A DNA stretch of 46,130 nt, taken from positions 151,310-197,439 of the forward strand of contig NW_014577533.1 in assembly GCF_000485595.1 (NCBI RefSeq), given 5' to 3'. How positions within the stretch are numbered: the first letter of the stretch is position 1; each line of letters begins with the position of its first letter. This document shows positions 20,886-31,650 of the stretch, one piece after another. Source of the DNA: Priapulus caudatus (lineage: Eukaryota > Priapulida > Priapulimorpha > Priapulimorphida > Priapulidae). Both the position numbers and the translations under genes were made by a program. Under the pieces are notes generated by a model. That model saw nothing but the letters and a program-made list of their open reading frames with translations. It ran no database searches and was not told the origin of the DNA.

Positions 20886-22375
20886 GTAAATTATAAAACG
20901 TGAGTTAATTTATCATTGATTAATAAAATTACAGTTAGTATAGATCCATGTTATACGTTGAATTGCATAGAGCATGAAAAGGTCGGCAGTTGCACGGAGA
21001 GAGGAGGGAAACGCATGAAGGTAATACCCAAAATTTGATGGACAATGCGGTTTGCTTTAACGTGTGATAATATATGTAGCCTAAGTATCTGCAAAAGTTG
21101 CAATTGAGAGAGTCATAATACATCTAAGCACCACACAAACGCAACTAAGTTTGTAGTGGTAATGCTTTGTCGATCTGCCTGCTAGTTGTGTTTATATGAT
21201 ACGGCCATGTTGATAGAAATACGAGACAATATTTGCTACATTTATATAATATTTAAGACGATATATTTTAGCATAATTTTACAGCGCGTTTTCTGTAAAA
21301 AAATATTGTACAATATTTTAAAACGTTGAGATGTAATACGTCCATCTCTCTATACGCAATCTTGCACAACAACTTATTGGTAAGTTTCGTTAAACGTTCG
21401 CAGCTTCATCCGCCTGCGCTTGCATCGCTCGGTTTTCCACACCCGCACAGCAGCAGCATCCGACAACAAAAAGTCACCTAATACCTCTCAGTGAGCTATT
21501 GACTTTTTTAAAATACGCTTGATAGTATAGTCCTAAATACCGGGATCATGGGCGTAGACACGCGTGGCATATGTCGTTAAGTCGCAGGATCTGTTTCGGT
21601 TCACGTAAACTCACTGGAGCGAGACAGACGCAACACGGCGTATACTCAGACGCAACATACGCAACATGACTATATAGTTCACAGCACGGCTGGCCATTAT
21701 ACTCATCAGTTGAAAATAAAACGACTTTGTTGCGACCTGTTGCCGCAAAAAAAGTAAATACTTTAAATGCGTATCAGCGTCTCAACTCACGAACACGTGC
21801 GCGCTAGGCGGGGGGTTTTCACGTACGCGGTTTAAAAACACATCTATGTGCGTTCGAATTTTCGTTTTAAAAATGCGAACGCGAGCGGCAATGCACGTTT
21901 TACGACCCCTCGAGAAAAAAGAAACCGCGAAAATACATGGAATATAATACATAAACTCACTGCGAAATGTAAACGGGAATGTTAACGATAATTTGATCAC
22001 TTTTCTTTTGCGCACAGTAGACGTGTATTTATTTGCTATTTGAGATGACCTTTACAGTCTAACATAATACACAAGGCTCTTCTTATGTAAGACATTCGCT
22101 GTAGGATAAAGATCACGATAGAGTAATAATTTTCTTAGATTGTTTGCAACTACCATTTGGAACCCAAACACGATGTTAGTTACAAGTAGATATGCTAGAA
22201 TAGCTTACATTTTGTGATGTAGATGGTGTTACATACACAAAGTAGGTGGCAGGGTGAGTGCAGACACAATTTATACTCCCGTTCCACGTGTATAGAGAAG
22301 GTTTACCTGGGTCCCAGATACAATAATGTACGCGTGCAAACAGATTGTTTTTAAGTTTTCGTATTCAGGTAATGC
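20886..22375. other. AT-rich non-coding DNA of block B
   Basis: No gene or element could be assigned. Frames of up to 77 codons are duplicated with the block but show no family match and differ by frame-breaking changes between copies. Confidence 0.5.
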
Positions 22376-23540
22376 TTTAACTACGTATTTGATATATTAA
22401 CTGTTTGTCTGGTACAGTGTCAAATGCTTTCATAAAACCCATGTATATGCAATCGATATTCACACCCTCATCCGATAGTTTAGACAAGGCATCACGAACG
22501 CGTTATAGCTGCACAGCAGTAAAGCGGCCGAATATGAATCCAAACGTATTCCTACTAAATAGTTTGTTTCTTGCAAAAGTGTTGCACAATCTTTTCACGG
22601 ATTAAAAACTCTCATATTTTGTACACTGTGCTGATGATTCTAATTGACATACAGTTGCTCGGTTGCATCTCTCCTAAGCACTGTGTTTATTGTTTATCTT
22701 CTTACTCAGAGTTATGTCAGCAGAAACCTTATTCTTATTTCGCCAATTAGGCTGACCACTGTCCAAGTGACGAGGAACGAACATATCCTGCAAAGTTACA
22801 TTCTCTGTATAGTCCTTCATACTCAAATAAATTTATGTTCATGTCCCTTTCCACAGCAGCGTACTGTTCCTTGTCAAACGAGTGTTTCATTCTTCGAGTA
22901 CTATTAGCTCTTGGTATTATCCATATTAATATAACAGTGTAAGTCAAATGATAATATCGCATGATCCCTGCACCATAGTGCATAGTCTGATTTCACCTAT
23001 CATATTTTCTTCATTTGTAAAGGTTATGTCAAGTTCTTAATCGTACTTGGTGACCCATCAGTCATCAATCTTATCGGCCGGTGTACATGTTGGAATAAGT
23101 ACAAATCTCGTATCGATTCAACAAATTTGAATTCATTGCTAAGCTCAGATTTTGTCGTGTTAATTCCACTAAATACAGTTATAGTTGAAATCGCTGAGGA
23201 ATAGCCTGGTGGTTAATTATCGGTTAGCGGCAGAGCACATCTGATGGGCATATCAAACAGTTTATTGTTCTTGCGAGCCACTGTCATTCCTATACATACA
23301 TACAATCAAGAGCATATAAAGAATCCCAAATATATATATAATACTCTTCTTTATATGCTCTTGATACAATGGGTAATTTAGCATCTTTATCCAGTCTAAT
23401 TTCTCTCCAACACGCTTCGTCATAATCCACGAGGTCTTCCATATCGGCAGTCCTAGGAGTTTCGCGAGTGCAAATATGTACACTCGTACCTTCTGTCGAC
23501 TGAAAGCCACGTTTAGCGAGTGTAATTCGTAAGATATTCA
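22376..23540 (-). pseudogene. LINE (non-LTR retrotransposon) relic: endonuclease and RT fragments
   Basis: Reading the minus strand from 23540, CWREIRLDKDAKLPIV (about 23430-23370) resembles the APE-endonuclease strand of CR1/Jockey-type LINEs. After a micro-palindrome the frame resumes CMYRND. LMTDGSPSTIKNLDITFTN (about 23070-23020) is the next endonuclease motif. Around 22580-22400, LFSRNTFGFIFGRF and IDCIYMGFMKAFDTVP are the RT fingers and the first catalytic block. Stops and frame changes interrupt it and the rest of RT is missing. It is an inactive fragment. Confidence 0.75.
23307..23363. mobile_element. Micro-palindrome, 57 bp, exact 7-bp TSD, inside LINE ORF
   Basis: CAAGAGCATATAAAGAA pairs with TTCTTTATATGCTCTTG. 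ATACAAT flanks both sides (23300-23306, 23364-23370). Removing the element and one repeat makes the LINE endonuclease frame continuous from KLPIV to CMYR, which independently proves the insertion boundaries. Confidence 0.85.
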
Positions 23541-23616
23541 CTGTGATGCCCCCCCCCCCCAGTGTGATATCTCGATAGTGTTCTTGGCTTGACCTCGGTA
23601 ATTGCTATAACATAAG

Positions 23617-23652
23617 CAAGAGCTAATAATACCTAGCTATTATTAGCTCTTG
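23617..23652. mobile_element. Micro-palindrome, 36 bp
   Basis: CAAGAGCTAATAATA pairs with TATTATTAGCTCTTG around a six-base loop. The flanks are ACATAAG and ATATAAG, a 7-bp duplication with one mismatch. Confidence 0.75.
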
Positions 23653-23940
23653 ATATAAGGTTTCTCGATAATCGCAATCATCTTCACTTCTGCCATTTTA
23701 TTTGATGAAGAGTCTGCATAAGTGACAATTAACACACGGCCATTCATTATCATTGTTTTTAGATAACGTTTTTACGTCATGTACCAGCGAAGTATTTTTG
23801 CATAGATGCACGCTTACTCTTCATCGATGATGTTAAATTATAATGCTATAATCTATTGACTCCATGAACAGTTAAGTACAGTTAGATAATACACGTTAGA
23901 GAAAACAATCTGCGATAAGCACACTCTTGTCTCAAACGCA

Positions 23941-23970
23941 GGTACGCCACGTGATCAGGGCGTCATACAG
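23941..23970 (+). pseudogene. Type I exon 1 relic, start codon lost
   Basis: GGTACGCCACGTGATCAGGG then CGTCATACAG with a GTATGT donor is the type I exon 1 context, but the ATG of copies 1 and 3 (GATCATGGCGTC) reads AGG here. No exon 2 follows. The same relic recurs at 35133-35162 and 38291-38320. Confidence 0.75.
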
Positions 23971-24317
23971 GTATGTCCATAGTAATAACTTACAGAAACA
24001 TCAATAGTTCGGTTTCCGTTTATGTTTACATCGAACTTGCGTGTTAGAATAGGAGCGTTGAAATCCTGGTAAGGACTATAAGGATCTATATACAGGGAAG
24101 AGTAAAAACGAGTATAAACTAGATATATGGGTTAATATATCCATCGTTGACAATTTTACAGTTCGTATTGATTACGAAGGGCATTGTCTACGGCTGCTTC
24201 CACTTTCGCGTAATTATGAATCAGCTTAGCAATGGCCGTGGAATAATAAAATGCTCTTACTATCCCAATTACCGCACACAACCTCTGTCTCCGAGTAGTA
24301 TTTCCATGGCGTTTCAT

Positions 24318-24354
24318 ACGCACACACAACACAACCAAAACACCACACACACAC

Positions 24355-24388
<34 letters not shown>

Positions 24389-24406
24389 TAACACACACCC
24401 ACAACG

Positions 24407-24438
<32 letters not shown>

Positions 24439-24447
24439 ACACACACA

Positions 24448-24523
<76 letters not shown>

Positions 24524-24692
24524 TGCATATACACACATACACACACATACACATATACACATACACATACACACATACAAATACACACAACTCCACACCA
24601 ACACCACACACACACACACAACACACACACACACCACCACATACACATACACATATGCAGACACACATACACATACGCAGACACACATACAA

Positions 24693-24756
<64 letters not shown>

Positions 24757-24851
24757 CCACACATGCACCGCACGCACGCACGCACGCAGCCGACCGCACG
24801 CACGCACGCACGCACGCACAGCCCAGCACGTGCGCACACACACACACACAC
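24318..24851. repeat. (CA)n-dominated microsatellite, about 530 bp
   Basis: (CA)n with CATA, CACG and CAGACA variants. All long frames on both strands (poly His-Thr or Cys-Val) are artefacts. Confidence 0.97.
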
Positions 24852-25023
24852 AGGTTTACCCGCGGAAGGGCTGCCCCAGATTTGAGAAAATGCCCGTCTG
24901 TGCATAAAACGTACAGTGCGTAGAAACAAGACGGCTACGTTATCATCGTGATATGCCTATCTTGGATTTAGTGAAAACCCAAACATTAGCCCGCCCCGTC
25001 TATATCACAGTAGTGTCGATAAT

Positions 25024-25403
25024 GAAGCAACCAGTAGCACCACCATCACTACCCGCAGTAGAACAACAACCACTACCACAACCAGCAGCAGCAGCACCAC
25101 AACCACCACTAACCCCAGCAGCAGCAGAACTACCACCACCAGCAGCAGCAGAACTACCACCACCAGCAGCAGCACCACTACCAGCAGCACCACGAGCAGC
25201 ACCACGAGCACCACCACGAGCACCACAACTATGACAGCACCAGCAGCAGCAGCACTACCACCACCAGCAGCAGCAGAACTACCACCACCAGCAGCAGCAC
25301 CACTACCAGCAGCACCACGAGCACCCACCACACCAGCACCACAACCAACACCACCAGCAGCGGGAGCAGCAGCGAAGCAGACAACGGCTCTAAATACTCT
25401 AAC
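25024..25403 (+). other. CAC/CAG triplet tract ending in a putative 5' exon (copy 3)
   Basis: Triplet repeats of CAC, CAG and GCA lead to ACAACGGCTCTA and a GTGAGT donor at 25404, as in copy 1. The acceptor CATCACAG at about 25918 precedes exon 1. It is likely an untranslated or repeat-coding first exon; transcription is not shown by sequence. Confidence 0.5.
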
Positions 25404-26275
25404 GTGAGTGCCATGTTCCTAGTGATAGCAAGTAAATAATAACTATAACACCCACCAACACAGAGACATACGCACGTGCACACACGCGAACCGCACGCAC
25501 GGCAACGCACCAACCACACGACGCACGCACGCACTTGCACAGACATACATACGCACCAAGAGCACATAATAGAGAGTTCATCTCTATTATGAGCTCTTGA
25601 TACACGCATACGTTTAACAGCGAATTATTGAAATAGCTCGTCATTCACGTGTGATGCGACTATCTGTGTTTGTAAAGCTAGGTCTTGACTCCTTATATCA
25701 TCTACCACGCAGGCAAATTCACTGATAGACCCTGGGAATAGCATGCGTTTCTATGGCAAACAATATCACGCGGCCATATACATAAATGCATAGTCTTTGT
25801 TAAATGTGTTAGATCAAACTGCTCTAATGTCATAACTGCATAAAATAAGGCATAGTGTACAGTTGCATAATATTCAGTACAGCTAATAACCATACCTCTC
25901 TGCTTTTCTCCATCACAGGTACACCACGTGATCATGGCGTCGTACAGGTAAGTCTACGGCAGTCAGCTCATATATGTTTTGTATTATTTATCATGAATGC
26001 GTGTTATATAACATGTATATGATTATAGATATATGTATAGATATGTATAGATATGTATAGATATGTATATATGTATAGATAGATGTATAGATATGTATCT
26101 ATATGATATGGTCTATGATATGTAAATGATATGTATCACAGTATATACGTTTGTTATAATACTTTGGTTACTGGTGTCGTTGAAGGAAAGCGACTCTGGC
26201 GGATCGGCAGCAAGTAGTAGACATGCAGGTGTACGAAGGACTAGACTACATTCAGAATGTCTACAACCAGCATCT
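25281..26275. repeat. Segmental duplication A, second copy (with 16041-17028)
   Basis: It contains the triplet exon, micro-palindrome, intron and exons 1-2 of copy 3. Differences from the first copy are scattered single bases and small indels, mostly in simple repeats. Confidence 0.9.
25557..25599. mobile_element. Micro-palindrome, 43 bp (duplicate of 16310)
   Basis: Same termini and stem as the element at 16310-16352, carried by segmental duplication. One base differs (GAGTTCATC for GAGCTCATC). Confidence 0.7.
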
Positions 26276-27932
26276 GACTGAGTGGAACTCATCGGCTTAC
26301 GTTGGAGAGAAGGATGGACAAATTGTACATCAGAGTTCTTACTTATTTACTCATATTGTTCTCTCTTTACAGTTCTTGTTAATTTATAGACTTCCACTTT
26401 TTGCTCCCCATGCAGTGCAATACTTTTGTAAATTATTGACAATTTACAATAGTAGATTTTATTCGCTTTTCTGCTCCTATTTTATATTTCGCGCTATATA
26501 TGATTTATTTGTCTTTAGTTTTCAGTTTTCATTATTCTGGTCTTATAATTATTTCACGAGGGGTTGTATGTTCAGATTCCTATAATTGTTGCGTCATAAT
26601 ATATAAAACAAAAAATATTGTTATCTAAGAAAAGCAGAAATGTGCGGTATAATCTATTGTATCACCCGTATCATAACTCTAGATCTGTGATTCCTACAAA
26701 CGAATCACATACATCATCCAAAATTTCAGGTGTCATTTAATTTCATCATTCTCGTGGACGATGGCGATACGATTATATCACGCGGGGCTCGCACTAGAGA
26801 AGAATACAAACATCAAGGCATCATCAATGGTCTCTACAAATATTCATTCAAGGATTTCACTGAGCGCTATCCTAACGTCTGCTGGTACGGAGACGTCCGC
26901 CATGTGGATGGTCACGTGACCACGAAGCCGGAAACTCGGATAGTTTGCAACGCAGTATGTGCGAGTTATTTTTTATGTAATCATAAAATGTTAGACTGTG
27001 TATTACAACATCATTGAAATCGTTTCAGAAAAGGTCAAAATTTACTAAACAATCACAATTATAGTTTACACTTTACACGATAGCGAATTTGACGACACAA
27101 CGTTAAAATCTCGTTCTCAAAAAGTTCTCATCTACAATCAAACCTCTGACATGACTTTTCTAAACAAAATGGTCAGTATTTTATTAATTTATTAGCTATA
27201 TATCAGCTGCATATAACGTATATGTTTGTCTACCTCATTTCAGCCCTGCTGTACGATGAAACCAATATGTCCTGACGCAGTATTACGTCACTATGGTGAG
27301 TCCGGCCGCTTGCCGGACTATGGTAGGCTACAGCAGCTGACCAAAGGTCAGATCCACCGATTGTTCACGACGCAAGAGGTCGCCACCAAGCTGTTCGGTG
27401 AATACAATGATCACGTGGTCATATCATGGATGCCGTATCGGACAATTGTCTGACACAAATGTACAGATCATTTGGAGCATGAGAACCGCACCGTGTTCGC
27501 GACATAGGAGGCGCTGGCAGCAACTTCGACTGTACGTCTGCTAGCTTCTCTACACGAGTCGCCACTGTAACGCGAAAAACTACCCGTCCCGGACACTCAC
27601 GTTAAATTCGACATCGATATCTACTCAAGTGACCGCGAGAGGCGGCTCAACATCTCTATTCGCAGGTGTTATTCATCAATGCACTCAGGCGCAGAGCTCG
27701 AAAGCGACATATATTCAACTTCATGGTGTTCCCTGAATTGCCCATGTAGAGAAGAAGCTGTCTTTCGCTGCTTTGGGTCAGTTATGGCAGAATGGCCACG
27801 AACCAATTTTTGGCGGATTGAAAGATCCACGTATGCTTTGCTCCACAGTGTCGCAATAAAACGTGCAGGGCGCGAAGGAAGAAGAGAAAAGATAAAACGA
27901 AGGCATCACTAACACCAGCATCGAAACATTAA
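25934..27932 (+). pseudogene. NAT16-like acetyltransferase copy 3 (type I), exon 4 frame-broken
   Basis: Exons are 25934-25947, 26186-26324, 26730-26954 and 27244 onwards, with the same sizes and phases as copy 2 for exons 1-3. The frame is intact through ISWMPYRTI, then an extra T near 27448 gives a TGA at 27451-27453. Between 27445 and 27880 the sequence aligns to copy 2 exon 4 with more than fifteen single-base insertions or deletions but few substitutions. The matching end TAA is at about 27930-27932. Either a pseudogene or a stretch of unpolished sequence hides an intact gene; the indel bias favours the latter. The exon 2 donor is GTACAT, weaker than GTACGT in copy 2. AATAAA follows at 27974. 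Confidence 0.8.
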
Positions 27933-27973
27933 CAATTGAGGACTTTACGCGAGTACTCGAGTGGTTATTCAGG

Positions 27974-27979
27974 AATAAA
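27974..27979 (+). terminator. Polyadenylation signal candidate after copy 3
   Basis: AATAAA lies about 42 bp after the homologous stop position. Copy 2 has GATAAA in the same context. A second AATAAA is at 28158. Confidence 0.4.
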
Positions 27980-28869
27980 CGCTCGTGCAAGCATCGGTTT
28001 ACTAGCTAGAAGACAAAATCCTAGAATAATGATAACGTAACATGATCGGGAAAGGAGTAGATGTAGAGAGTTATGAGAATTTAACGAGAGGTATAACATT
28101 CTACGGTAGATTTCACGATTGTGTATGAAGGAATCTGCGTAGCAACGACTGTGCTTCAATAAAAATGTTTTTTATTAGCCACTTTACTGCACCTCTTTCT
28201 CTGAATAGTAAGTATCTCAGTTACGTGGACACACACGCTTGCATGCACGCACTCGCACGCAAACATACACACGTATGCACTCACACACAGACACAGACGC
28301 TTGCTCACGCGCACAAACGCGCGAGCGTGAGCAGGCACACGTGCGCGCGTACGCACCCACACATGCACACCCACACACACCTACACACGCACACGCACCC
28401 ACACACTCACACACGTATACACACGCGCGTAAATCTGCAAACGTTCTTTACTCGTAATAAAATAATAAACATTCATAATGAAACTCGATTGAAAACGTTA
28501 GTGATTGCGGTCGGCAGACTTTGGACTATTCCGATATCGTAGGAGCATCAGCACACGTTTACACTTGCTGACGAAAAGTCGTCCAAAACTACTGCAAGAG
28601 CCACTCATCTATTCGGCCGGCGTGATTGACAGGTATATCTAGACAATCATTGTTTACTATGGGACGTTTCAAGCTCAACGCGGACATTTCGGTGTGTATG
28701 TGTGCAAAGCTGGATAGGCCCTCCGCGTACGTACAAACCAGATGTGATAAACGGACCTAGCGACAATAGCTGAAGAAGGGAGATTATCTCAGACGGACGG
28801 GCAGGGCAGTTAGAAATTCACCTAAACATTTGACGTGAACACGAGCGGTCGCTGCAGTTGTATTACTGT
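27980..28869. other. Spacer between copies 3 and 4 with CA-rich tract
   Basis: A CACA/CGCA simple-sequence tract occupies about 28228-28430. The rest shows no gene. From about 28830 it becomes similar to the upstream region of copy 6 (GAACACGAGCGGTC and GCTGCAGTTGTATTACTG). Confidence 0.5.
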
Positions 28870-28943
28870 ATTCGCATTTTTGGTTGGGAGCTAGTGCATA
28901 CACACGCGCAGCAAGGCAAGTTCAACACATGGATCTGAAGTGA

Positions 28944-28951
28944 CAAGGTCA
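28944..28951 (+). promoter_or_regulatory. Nuclear-receptor-like half-site upstream of copy 4
   Basis: CAAGGTCA within GTGACAAGGTCACAACCTAT. The same site occurs at 37355 (copy 5) and as ATAAGGTCA at 42918 (copy 6). GTGACAAGGTCAC is also a near-palindrome. Confidence 0.4.
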
Positions 28952-29041
28952 CAACCTATAGACTAATCTTGAGTGAGTGTCTTGTTGGCACAAACCCGCA
29001 TAATGCAGTGCGCAGGCATTCTCAGGCATACGCAGGGAAGG

Positions 29042-29047
29042 TATAAA
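29042..29047 (+). promoter_or_regulatory. TATA box of copy 4
   Basis: TATAAA in GGTATAAACGGGTAAGTGCA, about 250 bp before the coding start. It is conserved at 37685 in copy 5 but absent from copy 6. Confidence 0.55.
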
Positions 29048-29151
29048 CGGGTAAGTGCAGACACCAGTCATAACCCGCTGTGCGCCTGCAGATATCTGAG
29101 CATGGACTGTCCCTTACATGTTAACGTATCTTATTAAAAACAGGTTGTCGT

Positions 29152-29316
29152 ATGTTTTCGTGCCTTTCGGTGATGCTATTGGTGCCTACAGGAACTTTAA
29201 TAGCCACATGTATGCCTCAAAGCGTCTACATAGAAGTGAGCAGCAGCAGTAGCAGCGCCACCACCACCACTACCAGCAGCAGCAGCAGCAACAGCAGCAA
29301 TGACAATGCTCTACAG
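29152..29316 (+). other. Ser/Thr-rich leader ORF overlapping exon 1 of copy 4
   Basis: An upstream ATG opens MFSCLSVMLLVPTGTLIATC, which looks like a signal peptide, followed by a CAG/CAC-coded Ser/Thr run. In copy 4 this frame reaches the exon 1 donor in phase 0. It is therefore not in frame with exon 2, and is more likely an upstream ORF in the 5' UTR. Confidence 0.4.
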
Positions 29317-31650
29317 GTATGCAACGTTCTCATGCAACGATTAACAGGTTCTCAACGATTACCGACGTTAGATAACCGGATCGCAAAAATGTATGGCGAC
29401 GCAATGTAAACGTAACGTTACAACATTACAACGCACGTATAATTATTTACGCAGTTTACAATGTGCTTACACTGGAGGCGGATCGCAGGTCACGGCAAGC
29501 GCCACACCCACGGACGTTCTTGTGTTTTGTTGCAGGGACGCAACAATGGCCGACCCGCTGATCAACGTGCTCAGCCGATTCAGGTTGATGAATGACAGGA
29601 TTACTGCCCAGCACCTACGACAAGCACGTCACCTCCAGCAGCGGTTGTGCCTATGTCGCCGAGAAAGACGGTGAAATTGTACGAGTACAGGAACGTAGAC
29701 ACGCGGTTAATTGTCATCGAATGTTTTTCAATCTGACGTGTCAGTTTTTAATGGATGAGTTTAAACAACGAACCCCTTTTCACCACCCTTTTTAACGAAC
29801 CCCTTTCAAGGAAACATCAGCCAAGTTTAGTCGGCGCTTGTGTTCGAAACCATTGAAAATTTAATAGGTCCGCTTGACCAAGCGGGTGGGAAAACGATTG
29901 CGAGTGATGGGCTCGATTGAGTGGGGTTTCTAGAGTGCTTGCTATTTAGCGTATCCAACAGTGCCCATCATCGAAGTGATGAAGTAAACGAATCAATTGG
30001 GGCCAAATCTATTCCTACTAATGTACATATATGTACTGTTGCATCTGATGATGGTAATTACTGCTTAGCAAAGGAATTCATTGTTAGGCTTGTATGATGG
30101 GTATGTATGATTGCTCGTACCTTTCACGTTTCATACTTTAGAAGCAATTGTACATTAATTAATTAATCACAGCCATTCGTTCGCAGTTTAGTCAATTGGT
30201 AAATTAACACAATATTTGTTAATGAGGATTTGCTTTTGGATGCTTGCAGTTGGCCTTTGCTTTTCACACGGTCTGCAGCGATGGTGAAGTAATTATTTCA
30301 AGGGGTGCGCGGACTAAACATGGATATCACGGTCTGGGAATCATGACAGCTCTTGGTGCGCATGCCCGCAAAATGACACTGAGTAGATACCCTAACGTAA
30401 CACTGATCGGAGGCACTAGGATGTCTGAGGTTTCCAAGCCGGTTCAGTACCCGACAAGATCAACGTACACCCTGCATATCGTGAGTTTATTTAGTTAAAG
30501 TATATATGTGAAGGCAGTTGCACCCTCTAACAATATAACGAGAGGGTGTATTATTAGGGAATGTACCCCTGTTCTTATATAAGGGGAGGAGGTCACTAAG
30601 GCTGGGGGAGGGTAGAGGATCATAGGCGAGGGGGAGGATGTATGATTATGGAGTATGGTGTATCAGAATATGAAGTGATTATGGATTACTGCATGATTAC
30701 CATCCGCGTTCAGTGCAACGGTGTGTAAAACAAACCGACGTTAAGTCAATTACGATACATGAGATACATAGTTGTTTAGCCTTGTAAAATCCTCCTATTT
30801 TCTCTTTGAGAAAGTCAGCATGTGTATAAATCCTTACCAGCAACTCTTAGACATTTCAAATGATTCTAAATAAGAGAAAGGGATGGTGAGGTATGTAGAG
30901 AACGCTTGCACCCGCCACCTATCAGTAGTAAAGAGTCTTAAATGCCATATAATATAATAGGAATGCATGTAGAAATCATTTCATGTGTTGCAGCCGGTGT
31001 GCATAACGAAACCAGCCACACCGTATCCCACAGCCAAACACTTCGGTGTCGACGTTCCCATGCCAGACTACGATCATCTACAGCTGCTCAACCACGCCCA
31101 GATCCGACAACTGCTGACCTGTAGCGAGAGTTTCACGAAGATTGGCAAGGGCAAGCCGGTTGTTATAGGCTGGGTGCCGTTTACGAGAATGTCATCCGCT
31201 GATGTGCAGTTCCTCATGGAATGCGACAACCCAACTGTCATTGCCGATCTGGACGACAGAGGTCGCTGCTCGTCGGTTAGCTTTGCAACTTGCTACGAGA
31301 CCTTGCTCAAAGTAGACCCCACGGACATCCACTATAGAATTGACATCGACATATATTCCTCTGATCGCGACCTGGCCATCCAGCATGTCTATTCTCAAGT
31401 TCACAGGCACAGCGTGATGTTACCAATGTACAACGCTAAAATGCATGTCTTTTTCTACCTTAATTGTCCTGCAACGAGAGAAGACATTCGGGATGCATTG
31501 CAAAAGATTGGAATAGAATTTCGTGAAAGTTTTCTCCATACAAAAATCCCCTACATGAGCGGGTATCTGCATCCCGTAACTGACACGCAATCAGGAATGA
31601 CAAAGAGTGCAACCAACAGCCACAACCGCTTACAATGTTTGCTTTCCTGA
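29300..31650 (+). pseudogene. NAT16-like acetyltransferase copy 4 (type II), frameshifted exon 2, chimeric C-terminus
   Basis: Exons are 29300-29316 (MTMLYR), 29536-29678, 30250-30480 and 30994-31650. Exon 2 is 143 bp instead of 139, with several small indels across the part that encodes VLSIQVYDGLDYLP in its relatives. The frame is lost and a TGA appears at 29672-29674. Exons 3 and 4 are open: FAFHTVCSDGEVIISRGART, GLGIMTAL, VIGWVPFTRMS and IDIDIYSSDRDLA. The exon 3 start is TTG instead of GTG (Leu for Val). The last residues (after ATNS, from 31622) come from block B and read NRLQCLLS in place of the RASKL tail seen in copy 5. Confidence 0.8.

Larger units (their letters stand above)
20021..24330. 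repeat. Segmental duplication B, first copy (with 31622-35520)
   Basis: From ACAACCGCTTACAATG onwards this segment matches 31622 onwards with a fixed offset of 11601 at the start. It includes a C-terminal relic, AT-rich DNA, a LINE relic, two micro-palindromes and a start-less exon 1. It diverges inside the (CA)n tract near 24330. This copy additionally carries an internal 380-bp tandem duplication. Confidence 0.92.
28870..29640. repeat. Segmental duplication D, first copy (with 37281-38250)
   Basis: This is the promoter, exon 1, intron 1 and part of exon 2 of type II genes. It begins ATTCGCATTTTTGGTTGGGA in both places. The second copy has a 205-bp foldback insertion and a different exon 2. 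Confidence 0.88.

Noticed and set aside
23200-23260. GCCTGGTGGTTAATTATCGG-type string resembling a tRNA/SINE A-box
   Set aside because: No B-box at the proper distance and no cloverleaf folding apparent.
24147-24929. Long ORFs on both strands in the (CA)n region (over 250 codons)
   Set aside because: The products are only His-Thr or Cys-Val repeats; open because of dinucleotide composition.
31192-31410. Antisense 72-codon frames opposite exon 4 of copies 4 and 6
   Set aside because: Conserved only because the sense exon is conserved.
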